This document shows positions 1 to 10,799 of a stretch of 64,000 nucleotides of DNA, piece after piece (position 1 is the first letter of the stretch; each line of letters opens with the position of its first letter). Made by a program: the position numbers and the translations under genes. The notes beneath the pieces are model-generated. The model saw only the letters and a program-made list of their open reading frames with translations, did no database searches and was not told where the DNA came from. The stretch comes from Pseudevernia furfuracea (lineage: Eukaryota > Ascomycota > Lecanoromycetes > Lecanorales > Parmeliaceae). Location of the stretch: NCBI GenBank assembly GCA_022315425.1, contig JAIUPT010000034.1, positions 434,001-498,000 of the forward strand, written 5' to 3'.

Positions 1-666
1 GCCGGTAATGTTGTATCCGGCTCCTCTGCGTGTCCCCCCTCACGATTCTGTAGCCTCCGTTCAGCACCCAGCGGTTCGCTATTCGCATTCGTAGAATGCC
101 TCGGACGGTCATCCCTCCGTTGTCGCGGTATAGGCGGCGGTGTGTCCCTCGGCCAGGGTATTCTCCTCACACTCTCATCTGTGTCCCCGCCGCTACTCTC
201 CTCTTCCTCCCTGTTCCTCTTCCCCAGCCCCCCGTACCCTCCTCTCCCTCCCCTTCCGTCTCCTCCGCCCCGCGCTTCGCCTCGACCCCGGTTGCTGTTG
301 AACGTAGGCGCCTTGTCTCCCAACGCCTCCCTCGCTTTCTTCACCCTCGCGACATCCCGCTCCGCCTCCTCTAGCTGTCGCTGATCCCTGGCCGAGAGTT
401 TTCCGCCCTGGCTTTCTTTCAGGGCGTGAAGGTCGGAGATGGTCGATTCGAGACGGCGGGGGTTGCGAGAGGCGTAGCGTTCGGTTCGTTGGGCTGCTAC
501 GGCTGCCTTGCCTGTAGGAAGAGGGGCCGTCAGTGCACACGAGTGGAGAAAGTAGGAAAGGCGGGGAAGGGCAAGGGTAAAGCGAACCTTTCTTGAGGGC
601 TTTCTGCTTCTCGAGCTTCCGTTGTTGGGCGGCTGGGTTCTGAGCGCGGTCTTTGTCTTTGGCCAT
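1..666 (-). CDS. Wbp11-family splicing factor (WW-domain-binding protein 11), 3' end outside window
   Basis: The ATG is at 666-664 and the gene runs leftwards out of the window. Exon 1 (666-588) encodes the basic family N-terminus MAKDKDRAQNPAAQQRKLEK. A 75 nt GT-AG intron (587-513) follows, then exon 2 (512 to the edge) reads through GKAAVAAQRTERYASRNPRR and on to the conserved proline-rich motif PWPRDTPPPIPRQ. Wbp11 proteins are nuclear spliceosome-associated factors that bind WW domains through proline-rich motifs; the role here is inferred from the family. The open frame in exon 2 is uninterrupted to base 1. A glycine/arginine-rich stretch separates the Wbp11 domain from the PPPIP motif. 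Family assignment is secure; full length is unknown. Confidence 0.9.
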
Positions 667-1178
667 AATCGAAGGCGTGGGAAAGGTTTCTGGCAATTAT
701 TGGAGTGTGTTTCTAGGGCGTGGTGACGATGACATGCGGCCCAGTGCCTCGAGTTTAGAACGCTACTTTATTTTATTCGGGGTGAGATGTAGTGGTTACA
801 GAGAGAGCTTTGTTTCTCAAGTCAAGCCGACTATGAACTGGGGATTCAAATGGAAAATGGACAGATGTTCTACGTATCTGCTTCATAGGAAGCCAAGAGC
901 TGAGGAGGAAAGCCCCGAATTTACGTGTTGAATCATAGACTGAAGAAGCACATATGGGACGGTGTCAAACTTGCCCTCGGGCTTGCATTGGCTATTTCTA
1001 TCATGCTCGTTCAGAGCAAAAACAACGCTTCCATCGTCTCAGAGGTTCGTCCACAAGCCATCAATCGTTCCAAGCAGAGACCGTGCATTGCCATGGCCAC
1101 TGAGGATCTCATAGGGAAGGAACCGCTGGAGAAAGCGACAAAACCGATTGCTGTTGTGGGTATCATGATGCTGTGAAT
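667..1178. other. Intergenic: Wbp11 promoter and hsp12-like 3' flank
   Basis: These 512 bp lie between the Wbp11 start codon and the stop codon of the Hsp12-like gene, both on the minus strand. Short open frames occur here, but none has a recognisable domain or splice support. I see no distinct element. Confidence 0.5.
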
Positions 1179-1727
1179 CTATTTGGTGCTCTCAACGACC
1201 TTGTTGTAGACGTCTGTGACATAGGACATTGTCAGCGAGAGAAGATTGAGATTGAAGAAAGGGTAACCCTAACCCTCAGCGGTTTTCTCAACATATTCGA
1301 CCGCATCTCCAATGGTCTTCTTCGCGGTGTCTAGGTAACTCTCCTCGCCAGGCTTGGTGCTAGTGGAGTCGGAGAGCTTCTGAGAGATAGATTTATCATC
1401 ACCTTAGACAGGTTAGTAAGGGCATGAAATCCGGACAGAGCACCAGATGGAGGGATTCGTACTTGGCTGAACACTGCCAGCGACTTTGTCACCTGGATCC
1501 GGTCAGTAATGTCGGGCGGGCTGCTATGGAAATGTCATTTACCTGCATCGGTAACACCTTCCTTGGTCTTGTCGAAAAGGGATTTCTGGGAATCAGGGGT
1601 GAGCTTCTCCTCGGCCTTATCGCTGAAGTCTTTGCGTCTGGTGTTGAGGTTGGTGTCAGCCAGTGTTTCAAGTGCTAGGCAGCAAAGATGCACAGATAGC
1701 GGAGGGAACTTACCCAAGGTCAGACAT
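1179..1727 (-). CDS. Hsp12/Hsp9-family stress protein (glucose/lipid-regulated heat-shock protein)
   Basis: Five short exons join in frame: 1727-1714, 1637-1543, 1492-1463, 1402-1274 and 1213-1179, total 303 nt, 100 aa. The product begins MSDLGRKDFSDKAEEKLTPD, continues TPDSQKSLFDKTKEGVTDAG and DKVAGSVQPSDDKS, and ends VYNKVVESTK. This matches the small, hydrophilic, lysine-rich Hsp12/Hsp9/Awh11 family (yeast Hsp12 is 109 aa), which binds membranes and builds up in stress and stationary phase. The first exon is only 14 nt. The last intron (1273-1214) starts with a weak GTTAGG donor; if it is kept, a TAG follows at once and gives a protein of about 90 aa ending TAEG. The spliced form is preferred because it restores the usual family C-terminus. 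Family call is confident, exon 5 less so. Confidence 0.87.
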
Positions 1728-3786
1728 GATGATTGTGATTTGGCTTGATGAGGTTGATGTTGTAGTATTTGAAGGATGAAGAGTTTTTTGTAGGTGGTGA
1801 GTGGAAAGAGGCAATTTGTTTGTTGATGGGAAGGAATGTTTGGTAGGAAGGAGGGCACGTATTATAATATTTTATCGTGTTTCAGTACCGGTTGCGCGAT
1901 ATACCTTAGTGGTATGTGGTTACCTAGGTCACGCAATATGTACTTTAGTCCCTTTCATCTTTCTGCCTATCGTGCATCTACACTTTACATTACAGTAACT
2001 TTGGAGACATCTTCGCGATGATACTAATTATTACTTGTGTTGAGATTATTGAGAGGCACTATCAATATAGGTAATTCATTATTGCTCTCGTGCTCATTGT
2101 CTATGTGCATAACTTCATAGTGTGGGGTTTTGGCGACGTCATTGCGGGGCAGCGTTACACAGACATCCCTTACAGCGAATATCATCCCCCTTCAAAAAAT
2201 ACGACAATAACTCATGCTAAGATTCGTTGGAAAGATTCATTACATCTTTTCAAACGCTGTATAAGGATACCATATCAATCGTCATCTTTCACCCTTCATC
2301 CACCTGTAGTAAACGGACATTGCTGTCGTGTAGCTTGTGAACCGCCGAGCGAATGATCTCCAATGACTCGCCAAATCCGATTCCTGCACATGAGCTCATA
2401 CGAGGTTTACCCAGCGTCCAAGGTTATCGCGATCCCCCTTGGATTCGCCATGATGTATGAAATTGACTAGAAAAGAACATATGAAGGTGAGGTGGTCAAT
2501 TCATGAAAATAGAGAATATATATCCAACGCGACATAACGTTTATAATTGGTGCAATGGTTTCGAGCTCCCTCCGTGAGTGCGGGTCATCTTATTAAGGTA
2601 ATGGACTCTAGTGAGGGATCATCATTTTGAAGCATGCAGAGATCGACAACAAATCTCCCGGCGTTGGGAAGTAATACTCCAGGATGGGTTGGTGGGGTTA
2701 TTCCATCTGACCATCATCTAAGCTCGAGGTGAAGTTCAAGATAATTGCCGCTCTCGCAAGCATTTCCAGATGTACCGTATAGACAGATGATTTTGAGGGG
2801 TGACCTACCTTGAATCAGATGTCGACCTCTAGATTGCATATTGCAGCGTCTACCTAGAACATCTTTATCGCATCAACGGACTTTCACATCTTGCACCCAT
2901 GTAGACCATGTAGAAAGATGCGTCTGTGAGCACGGGTACGCGCTGAAGGGCGAGTCCTGGGATGCTCCATGAAACCTCCAACGCCAGCTGGACAGGCGCG
3001 CTTCAAGCTACTCTATTCCGATAAGCGACTGATCGTGCAACGACCGACCCCTCAAACACTCAACAGCCAGTATTTGACGCAAAGCAAATGGGGGACAACG
3101 GCGCCATCAACACCCCTAGCCTTGTAGAAGTTTTCCGATTAATGTACTTGTTGAGAATATTATTGGTGGGTGATAGTTTTGCTACGTGAAATCTCTGACT
3201 ATATACAAGCGATAGGGCTGAGTAGTGCAAATTCCAACAGTACTAGTGTATCGGCTATCGTGCCACACAGGGCACTTACCTCTTAATACTTTAAAGTAGA
3301 TGGCTACTTTAAGTTTACAGTACCGTGGGTAATCCCGTGCCGATGCGAGGAATTAAAGCTTGTGGCGAATAAGCTTCGATCACAGACATTGTCACATTAT
3401 TATGATTAGAATTTAGCCTCGCTCCCTCGGCCCTCGGGTTTGACATTTGAGATGGCCTGAAAGCTCTGTCGGATTATCGGATAGCCCCGAAAGCGAAGAG
3501 AGACTGTGAGATACGATTAGGTAGCCATCCACACGGTCGATTCCATTTCTACACATCAGCATCAGTGTCATCACTGTTGAAAAAACAGAGGCACGCAACG
3601 TCGAGCTGACTTAGCAGGCCCCGGTCGACGGATACATCTGGACAAGAGGCACGTGGAGCGGTATCATGTCTCGTCGCCATCAACATATCTGCACAAGGCC
3701 AATTTGGCAATTTTGGGTATAACCTTAATGGTCCATCGCTTCGCAGGGTATAATATATACAGACTCGACAAGTCGAAGCGCATAGC
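1728..3786. other. Intergenic, no supported gene
   Basis: About 2 kb upstream of the Hsp12-like gene and downstream of the roadblock gene. Only short ORFs occur, none with a domain, signal peptide or paired splice sites. Several stretches are AT-rich. It presumably holds the stress-gene promoter, but I could not pick out convincing binding sites by eye. Confidence 0.5.
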
Positions 3787-4343
3787 CTAACCTGACGGAG
3801 CATCATGGATGACAACGAGAAGAAACTTCGCATCTGTCGACCCCTCTCAGCATGATGCCCGGTGGAAAACAGTAAAGGACATACCAGGGACAATGACTAT
3901 CTCATTCTTGCGAGTCCTCAATCGAAGGAGTTTGACTTCATCCGACTTGTCAATACCCTCCATGAAGGCATTCGCTCCTGCCACAAATGTATACACCATT
4001 CGTGCAATTTGCTCCGCATTGTTGCCTTGAAGGTCATCTTCCGTGCTGCCAGGATAGTCAATCCCACTGCTTAATGCATCCATTGGCTCTGCATGACCAG
4101 TACGACTTGCGTTGTTCCCAACAGATAGATCCTGTGAAGTCGAGGATGATGTTGCAGCAAGGAGCCCAGTGCTACGAATGATAGAGCCGTCGGAATTGGA
4201 CAGAATGAGGGTTGATTGGACACCAGGTTTCGATGCTAGGCGTGACAAGTTATCCAAGGTCGCTGTGGGCTAAAATCCTTTAGTCAGCTTCGACTAAACG
4301 GCATGTAGCAGCCGACGGAGCGGCATACCGTTGGTTGTACCAT
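3787..4343 (-). CDS. Dynein light chain, roadblock/LC7 family
   Basis: Three exons: 4343-4329, 4269-3885 and 3833-3787, total 447 nt, 148 aa. The 15 nt first exon (MVQPT) was chosen because it joins in phase and supplies an ATG. The product has the roadblock signature: LSRLASKPGVQSTLILSNSD near residues 12-31, AEQIARMVYTFVAGANAFME near the middle, and the C-terminal strands VKLLRLRTRKNEIVIVPDAK and FLLVVIHD. Roadblock proteins dimerise and bind the dynein intermediate chain; related proteins serve small-GTPase complexes. A serine/glycine-rich insert of about 40 residues sits between the first two conserved blocks, longer than in animal homologues (about 96 aa). Its start codon is 26 nt downstream of the stop codon of the next gene on the same strand. 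Confidence 0.9.
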
Positions 4344-4369
4344 TTTGTTGAGATTTTGGTGGACTTGTC

Positions 4370-4830
4370 TCAGGCCACTGCGTTGACTACACTGCTGACG
4401 ACGGCAAAAATGAGTAGGTGGATGTTTTCCGACAACGAACAATGCTTCTGATAAACGAGGAGCAGACGTATCATGAAAAGTTCTAGCACGAATATGTGAC
4501 CAAAACAGATCTGATACCAAATAGAATCGCGTCGTCCTGCGCTACACCATTTCGAGGTTAGTATTTCTCTATCAAAGTGATCTTGCTCCCCGACCATATT
4601 TTACCACTTGAACAAGGGGTGTGAATGGGAACGGAATGACTAAGTACATACTAGTCGCGGAAGCTTTGGGCTTGTAGTACTATTGAAGTGAAGGTATGGT
4701 AGCCTAGCAGTAATGGCACCAGCAACGAAGGATTCAAGGCGTAATCAGCGAAGACTTTAGGGTCGATCTTTGGGGGAGGCGGCCAGAGTTGGATATCAAA
4801 CGTAGTGAAATTGAGGAAGTGAGAGCTCAT
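4370..4830 (-). CDS. Small three-helix membrane protein of unknown function
   Basis: Not recognised. Two exons (4830-4652 and 4541-4370) join in phase across a 110 nt intron with a GTATGT donor, a TACTAAC branch site and a TAG acceptor, giving 351 nt, 116 aa. The product starts MSSHFLNFTTFDIQLWPPPP. It has three hydrophobic segments: around NPSLLVPLLLGYHTFTSIVL, around WYQICFGHIFVLELFMIRLL, and a C-terminal one ending VVSSVVNAVA. A perfect branch site, in-phase splicing and regular helices argue for a real gene, but no family is known to me. Its stop lies 26 nt before the roadblock ATG, leaving almost no room for a separate promoter. Upstream in-frame sequence could add an N-terminal exon. 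Confidence 0.6.
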
Positions 4831-5283
4831 GCTGGACCGTGATATTTTGCCTATTCTCTAAGTCCATGCGGCCAATCCCAACCGGAGCATCGGCAGGAAG
4901 TTTCCTGAAGGGTTTTGCTATGGGCTGTACCGCTGACTTAAAGCATCTTCTGAAAGAGAGAAAGAAAGGAGCCACGGCAATACTCCCGAGTCCAGGATGT
5001 TCAAGCTTGCTATCTCTACCATGCACTGTGATCGAAATGTAGTGTTGAGATCAATTTCCGACGGAGATGCTAGAGTAGCGTTGAGCCAGAATAGATGGCT
5101 CCTCTATTCTGCACTGTTGGCACATGTACTCGTACTCTAGACGCAGAGCAAAAATCTAGCGCTCGGATGGCATCAAAACAACAGCATGTCAACCAATAGC
5201 GTGTTAATCTACTGCAATATTTGGCTCAAGGCCACCGTCACTACAGATACCCATAATTCAAGGCAACGGCCGCCTGAAGGGCT
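4831..5283. other. Divergent intergenic region (membrane protein / ipi1 promoters)
   Basis: These 453 bp separate the start of the minus-strand membrane protein gene from the plus-strand Ipi1 gene. Open frames on both strands at about 4840-5040 have no recognisable product. It is taken to be a shared promoter and 5' leader region. Confidence 0.45.
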
Positions 5284-6391
5284 ATGGGATCGAGTACAAA
5301 AAAGAAGAATGAGAAGAGGAAAGACTTCAAGAAACCCAAGCTGAAGGTTGGCAAATCTCGACCCAAGCCGGACAATTTCACGGACACAAGCTTTAAGGCA
5401 AAGGGTCAGTGTACGCTCAAAACCCAAGTCAAGACTCAAATCGCTGACTCTGATCGAAGCCATCGTCCTTGCCCACCAATCCCTCACCACCAATGCCCCC
5501 ACTCAATCCACGCAATTCTCCCACCACCTGTCCCTTCTCTCCTCCCGCTCATCATCTCAACGACGCGACTCCCTTGCCTACCTTACCACAGCTGTTGCCT
5601 CCCGGCCCGTCGATACACCCCTCCCACAGCCTGTCAGCGTCCTCCTACCGAAAGTCAATCCTCTCATACTGGACGGCAGCAACAGCGTTCGCTCACAATT
5701 ACTAAAATTTCTTGGTACCCTTCCATCTCAAGAGATTGATCCCCACATTGGACACACTCTGCTCTACATCCGCGCGGGCCTCACCCATCTTGCCGTAGAT
5801 ATCCGTTCCTCAGCCACCGATTTGCTACTCTGGGCCATCGAAACCTGTCCCAACGAGCTTGTCTCCTGCACTGGTGGCTGGGTAAAGACGTTAAAATGCC
5901 TGCTGACTGTACTGCATTGGCACGCTGCTTCCCCCACAATTGGCAAAGGGGCGGCCGCAGGGGCCAACGCATGGTCATCATCACGGGCTCCTACTCTAGG
6001 GAAAGAGGGGTCCGAGGGCAAACTACCGATCAAAACATTGAACGTACTAGCCGCATTTCTACGCGCTGGGCTTAAGGGACACGACGTCAATGCAGATGCT
6101 ACATGCTCCCAGAGATGGCCATTCCCATTGAGATATATAGAGGCCCATATGCTAACCAAACGGTCGAACGCCTTCGCGCATCTCAACCTCTTTGGACCGC
6201 CAAGGGATGAGGAAAGTGAGATGTATATTGAGCGAGAGGAACGGCAACGGATTTTCCAGAAAAGGTTCTATGCGATTGTTTCTAGAGGTGTTGAGGCGGC
6301 AAAAAGAGAGGGAGGTGAAGTGGGGAGAGCGGCTGCAGCGATTGCCAAGGTCCTGGCAGAGGGACTTAAGGGGTTCGAATTGGATAGTTGA
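5284..6391 (+). CDS. ipi1: Ipi1, pre-rRNA processing protein (Rix1 complex / TEX10-like)
   Basis: Exon 1 (5284-5404) encodes the basic N-terminus MGSSTKKKNEKRKDFKKPKL through DNFTDTSFKAK. A 55 nt intron (5405-5459) follows, and exon 2 (5460-6391) continues AIVLAHQSL with HEAT-like segments such as VSVLLPKVNPLILDGSNSVR and ALLYIRAG-type motifs (here TLLYIRAGLTHLAVDIRSSA) and GGWVKTLKCLL. Total 1053 nt, 350 aa, a typical size for fungal Ipi1. Ipi1 works with Rix1/Ipi3 in ITS2 processing and 60S maturation in the nucleus. Without splicing the first frame stops in low-complexity sequence, so the intron is well supported. Confidence 0.92.
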
Positions 6392-6804
6392 CCACACTAA
6401 CGGGATTTCGACTCAAGAAAAAGGACGTACATTTAACCTCATTCAAGTGCTGAATGAGGTGGGAGTCATGCTGCGAAGCTATGACGGGTGAATTCATGGA
6501 GTAGCTTCGTAGTTAACATATTTGGAAATGCGGTTGAAGGCGTCTGAGGTGATGCCCTCGGAGCCTTTCTAGCTCTTGGGCACGGGTACGCTGCAGTATA
6601 AGGGAAAGACACACCAATGCATGTTTTGTGTTCAGTGACCTAGGTTCTATCTCGGGTACCTTCAGGGTTGACATTAGAAATCTACCATTGATAAATAGAC
6701 CACGGCTCCACTGATCGGGAACTACATTTTTGATTGCAAGCCTGGCAAAAAGAAAAGACCGAAAGACACGCCTCAGCCATCAGGAAAGATTGACGACTTC
6801 TTCT
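6392..6804. other. Convergent 3' intergenic region
   Basis: A 413 bp region between the stop codons of Ipi1 (+) and Sub2 (-). It should hold both 3' UTRs and polyadenylation sites. No gene is seen. Confidence 0.5.
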
Positions 6805-8763
6805 CTAGTTCCCCATGTAGGTACTGGCATCCACACCTTTCTCCGGAAATCCACTATTGCAGCTGTCAGTGATTTCATTCACACTGCCAAGACTCTGCTT
6901 TTTGGCACTTACGGAATCTTATTCTCAAATCTTGTCTCAATTGCCTTGATGACATCCTGATCTGCTTCACTGCTTACGAATGAGATACTCAAACCCTTCG
7001 TTCCAAATCGTCCAGCACGGCCAACTCTGTGCAGGTAGGAGTCTGCATCGCCTGGCAAGTCGTAGTTGATGGCTAGGTTTATACGCTCGATGTCGATACC
7101 ACGGCCGAAGACATCAGTCGCAACGCAGATACGCTTGTTGAATTCCTTGAATTCTTTGTAGCGTTTGATACTATGATCCTCAGCATGCATTGGTGTACCT
7201 AATTCGAATGTGTGCTCACCGCTCTTCTTGGCTGACACCAGAATGCACTGCAATGCTTGGGAAGTTGCATTCGCGAAGCAGTTTGTCCAACTCCGTAGCT
7301 CGCAAAGTGCTCTTCACGAAGATGATGACCTGGTTGAATTCGAGGGTATCTAGCAGCTCGTTGAGCTTCCGGTTCTTCTCTGCCTCGCTGAGCTGGATGT
7401 AATACTGCTGAAGGCCGTGGAGAGTAAGCTTGGTCTCGTCATCAACATAAATCTCTAGAGGATTCTGCATGAATTTCTTGCAGATTGGGCGTATCTCCTG
7501 AGCGAGAGTAGCGCTGAACATCATGACTTGCTTTTGGGTAGGAGTGGCGCGGAAGATATCCTGGACGTCGCGGCGCATGTCTGAAGTGGTGGTTCAGCTT
7601 TTGTACGTGTATTCGAAAGTTTCATATTTGATTTACCAATCTGATCCAGCATCTTGTCACATTCGTCAAGAACAAAGACCTTCACGCTTCCGAGACGAAG
7701 CTTTTTGTCGCGGACCAATGCGTTCAATCGACCGGGTGTGGCAACGATGATGTGAGGGTGAGTGTCTTTGTTTGACAGCGTCTCGATGTCCTTTTGCATC
7801 GGTGTTCCGCCGTAAAAGACTCCAGTCTTGATATCCGGAAGGTACTTGCTGAACCGGGCATATTCGTTCTTGATCTGGTAGGCGAGCTCGCGTGTGTGAC
7901 ACATGACAAGAGTGGCACACTCGCCGGGCACTGGCTCGATTTGCTGAAGCGTTGTCAGGACAAAGACTGCAGTCTTTCCGAGGCCGGACTTTGCCTGGCA
8001 CAAGACATCGGTTCCAAGGATGGCTTGAGGAATGCACACTTGCTGGACTGTGATGAGGCGATGCCGAAGTTAGACTTGCTTTCCCGAAATGATATTTATT
8101 AAATGCCCAGTCCACTTCCATGTCCGTCCATCTCGCATTTACATGATTCTCCAGGAAGTATGTTTGTTTTGCCAAAGCCAAGCAAGCAGGCCGACGCTCA
8201 AAGGGACCTCTTTCAAAGTAGGCTCAATTCATCTTGCAGGCGGCCTCGGAAGTCTCTTGAAAATGCGATGCTCCAGAACCCCCATCATTGTGAATATCAT
8301 CCGTGAAGATGACAGCAGCAATGAGATTCACTTGAAGCGCCTTCGATCCGTTTCTTGCCACCTGCAGCCGAAATACAGTGTAGCCAGATCCGATGAGACT
8401 TCCTTGGGCCGCCCGCGGTTGGAACAAAATAGCGCAATGATACCTCTCGCGAAGATGGACGGACGGATGGATACACGAGGCACTGGAGGAAGCTGGGGAG
8501 GAAATTTATGACTGACCCTCCGATGGATGCTCGAAACCGCAGTCGGTGATGGCGCGAAGAAGCTCTGGCTTCAACAAAAAATCCCGGAAGCCAGTAGAGT
8601 GAATGCCGACATAACTGCCCTTTTTGTCCGCGTTACCTCCAGAGACGGTCAAGTCGCCCTTTTTGGTTGCGGCTCCATTGGTGGCTGCTGGCGCCGCCGC
8701 TGCTGCATCGTTTGTCTGGAGTTCCTCATCCGAGTAGTCAATGAGATCTTCTTCGTGAGACAT
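6805..8763 (-). CDS. sub2: Sub2/UAP56 DECD-box ATP-dependent RNA helicase
   Basis: Five exons (8763-8517, 8047-7637, 7580-7220, 7170-6913, 6853-6805) total 1326 nt, 441 aa. Motifs in order: acidic N-terminus MSHEEDLIDYSDEEL, the Q-motif region GFRDFLLKPELLRAITDCGF, Walker A AKSGLGKT, HTRELAYQ, TPGRLNAL, the diagnostic DECD box, FSATL, FGRGID and HRVGRAGRFG, ending GVDASTYMGN. Sub2 is an essential nuclear helicase that loads U2 snRNP in spliceosome assembly and recruits export factors through TREX. The last acceptor was placed at CAATAG (exon 5 from 6853) because it gives a C-terminus of family length. Intron 1 is 469 nt, about eight to ten times the other three (49-59 nt), which may allow regulated splicing. 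Confidence 0.96.
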
Positions 8764-9159
8764 ATTGTAGGATGATGAGAGGTGTTGATAGAATGGAGGG
8801 GGGTGTAGCGTGAGACTGTTTGTCGAGTTGTCGCACAAGGCTATAGGAACTACGTTGGCTGTGGTGAAATATCAACCTCGAACGGCCTTAGCTAGCCCGT
8901 GATCCTTAGAAACAGTAGGTATTGGTGAAGTTGCTGCAAGCGGAATGTTGTTGTTGTGAACAGTGACTGAGGATGGTCAAGGAGCAAGAGAATTCGAAAC
9001 GAATCCCGGCTAGGCCGGATCCGTTATCGCGCGGAAAGTGAATCACTTTGCACCTAACAACGACGTTATCTCCAAAAAAAATTCTCGGGCTAAATCAAAC
9101 CTGCCGCCAATTATCTATACTGCTGCACAACATTAAGTAACGTCTTCAGTCGGCCAGTC
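8764..9159. other. Divergent promoter region of sub2 and the RNase P subunit gene
   Basis: A 396 bp region between two divergent start codons, sub2 (-) and the Rpr2-like gene (+). It contains pyrimidine-rich and A-rich tracts but no site I would name with confidence. Confidence 0.5.
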
Positions 9160-9768
9160 ATGGCACAAGACAAAGCAAAAGCGCAAAAGGGACTGACTCA
9201 GAAACATCTACATTCGAGGATATCCTACCTTTACCAAGCTGCCACCTACCTTGTAAAAGTTGCCGACCAATCGCGAGCGAAAATTCCCTGCGTCAAGGAA
9301 GAGGTCATAAAACAAAGCGAGCCTACTCGCGAGCTCCAGTGCGCAGTAGCCGCCCTGGAAGCTGTATCTGATAAGGCCTACCCAATTTCGCCAACCGAAC
9401 ACGGACATAGGACGCCCAAAGTTGATCCTGATAATGAGAGAGTATCCATAGATTCTGCTCTCCCCCGCCAGCTAATTAACCACCTCCGAGCCGTATCGTT
9501 GAAAAGCCAGATTAGGCTATCTCCTGTGATGAAGCATACAATATGCAAGCACTGTGACATTCTTCTAGTGCCAGGATCTACATCTACGTCCTACATGGAG
9601 AACAATAGCCGCGGGGGCAGGAAGCCTTGGGCTGACGTTCTAGTCACGACGTGTACTGTGTGCGGAACTGCAAAACGCTTTCCAGTGGGAGCCAAGCGCC
9701 AGCTCAGGAGGGATTTAAGGGGTGTCAAAGCACGAGATACGGGGAAACAAGACCATCATGCTGTCTAA
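9160..9768 (+). CDS. RNase P protein subunit Rpr2/Rpp21 (Snm1 family)
   Basis: Single-exon 202 aa protein starting MAQDKAKAQKGLTQKHLHSR. The N-terminal helical region (residues about 10-70) has the basic IS-YLYQAA pattern of Rpp21/Rpr2. The second half carries the zinc ribbon of the family: TICKHCDILLVPGSTST followed about 40 residues later by TTCTVCGTAKRFPVG, that is CxxC...CxxC. Family members are protein subunits of nuclear RNase P, or of RNase MRP for Snm1, acting on tRNA 5' leaders or pre-rRNA. The insert between the helical part and the zinc ribbon (about 65 residues) is longer than in animals. Which of the two enzymes it serves cannot be read from sequence alone. Confidence 0.85.
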   Translation: MAQDKAKAQKGLTQKHLHSRISYLYQAATYLVKVADQSRAKIPCVKEEVIKQSEPTRELQCAVAALEAVSDKAYPISPTEHGHRTPKVDPDNERVSIDSALPRQLINHLRAVSLKSQIRLSPVMKHTICKHCDILLVPGSTSTSYMENNSRGGRKPWADVLVTTCTVCGTAKRFPVGAKRQLRRDLRGVKARDTGKQDHHAV

Positions 9769-10066
9769 TGTGAAAACAGTGGTTGAGTTGCGCTACCTCA
9801 AAGTCAAGTCCAACTCTTGCGTATCGTCGGGGGCGACTTGGGGTGGCACTGCACCCTTTTCAACTTGCCGACTTGTGAAGGAAAAGATCTTGCTACAATG
9901 AGAGAGAGATTATATAATGTTACCGGATCACAACAGTAAGGCAACGATGTCTCTACTTTCCGTACTGTGCCTGAAGCACACAGCATGTAGCCTACCGGAC
10001 TCTGCGTTGCATAAGCTCCAAGATGTCGAATGGATTTCTTGCGTGTTCAGCGCAAGAAAACCATCC

Positions 10067-10799
10067 TCATGGAATAGAGCGCGAAGCACTCTGGGGGCCG
10101 TGGGTTCGTTGGGCTGCTCGGGTCATGACAAAATGCTGATGGATACCGCTTTTGCCATATTTGGACATGTCTATATCCAGTGTCTCTACGTCCTCAAAAT
10201 CAGCGCGTTCGTAAAGATGGTGACCTTCCGAAGATGCTTCCAAATAGGCTTCGAGCATTAATTCATCTGCGAGTTTGAGTCCCCAGTGGAGAAGCATTCT
10301 TCCCGCGCCTCTGCGCTGATGCTGTGGTTCACACACAAGCATATTTAGGCCTAGAGGTCGATTTGATTAGTGTGTAATTTGGAAAGAAAGGTCAATTAAA
10401 TTCAAACTTACAGCAATGCGGTTTTCCGCCCATAACATTTTGCCTCTTTTCGCAAACCGCATTGTAGAAGTCGTTGGCAGCCTCGTTATTGGTCCCTATG
10501 TCCCACTTTCTCGGTTCCGTCTTTTTCCATTCGCTCTCTGGTCTTTTTGTTTCATATATGTTCCATCTGGCAAATGCAATGATCTGGCCCGTATCGGTGT
10601 CCACTGCCTTCATGAAGCGCATGGTCGGATTAGTTGAGATCTCATCCCGCCAACGCTCGATGGAAGCGCCTCTGGCCTCTGGTCCAGGGATTTCTGGATA
10701 CATGATGCGATTCCACGCGTCTTTGCTGAAGGCAGCGTACATGATATCCAGCAACCGTTGTATATCAGCCTCTTGGGCCTTTTCAACGATGAAAACCAT
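10067..10799 (-). CDS. GNAT-family N-acetyltransferase
   Basis: Exons 10799-10412 and 10350-10067 (672 nt, 223 aa) are separated by a 61 nt intron. The N-terminal half (MVFIVEKAQEADIQRLLDIM, then KAVDTDTGQIIAFARWNIYE) is typical of fungal GNAT enzymes. The second exon holds the acetyl-CoA-binding motif: LNMLVCEPQHQRRGAGRMLL, that is beta4 followed by the Q/RxxGxG/A loop (QRRGAGR), and then YLEASSEGHHLYERADFEDV. Such proteins transfer acetyl from acetyl-CoA to small amines or protein N-termini; the substrate cannot be told. The splice is needed to join the two halves of the fold. No operon-like or cluster context. Confidence 0.88.

Noticed and set aside
1261..1280. Interstitial telomere (CCCTAA repeat)
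   Set aside because: Only about two units, inside an intron of a conserved gene; too short for a telomeric relic.
5348..5459. An independent start for Ipi1 in the second frame at 5348
   Set aside because: Spliced exon 1 (5284-5404) gives the conserved basic Ipi1 N-terminus and joins in phase, so the 5348 start is intron plus out-of-frame sequence.
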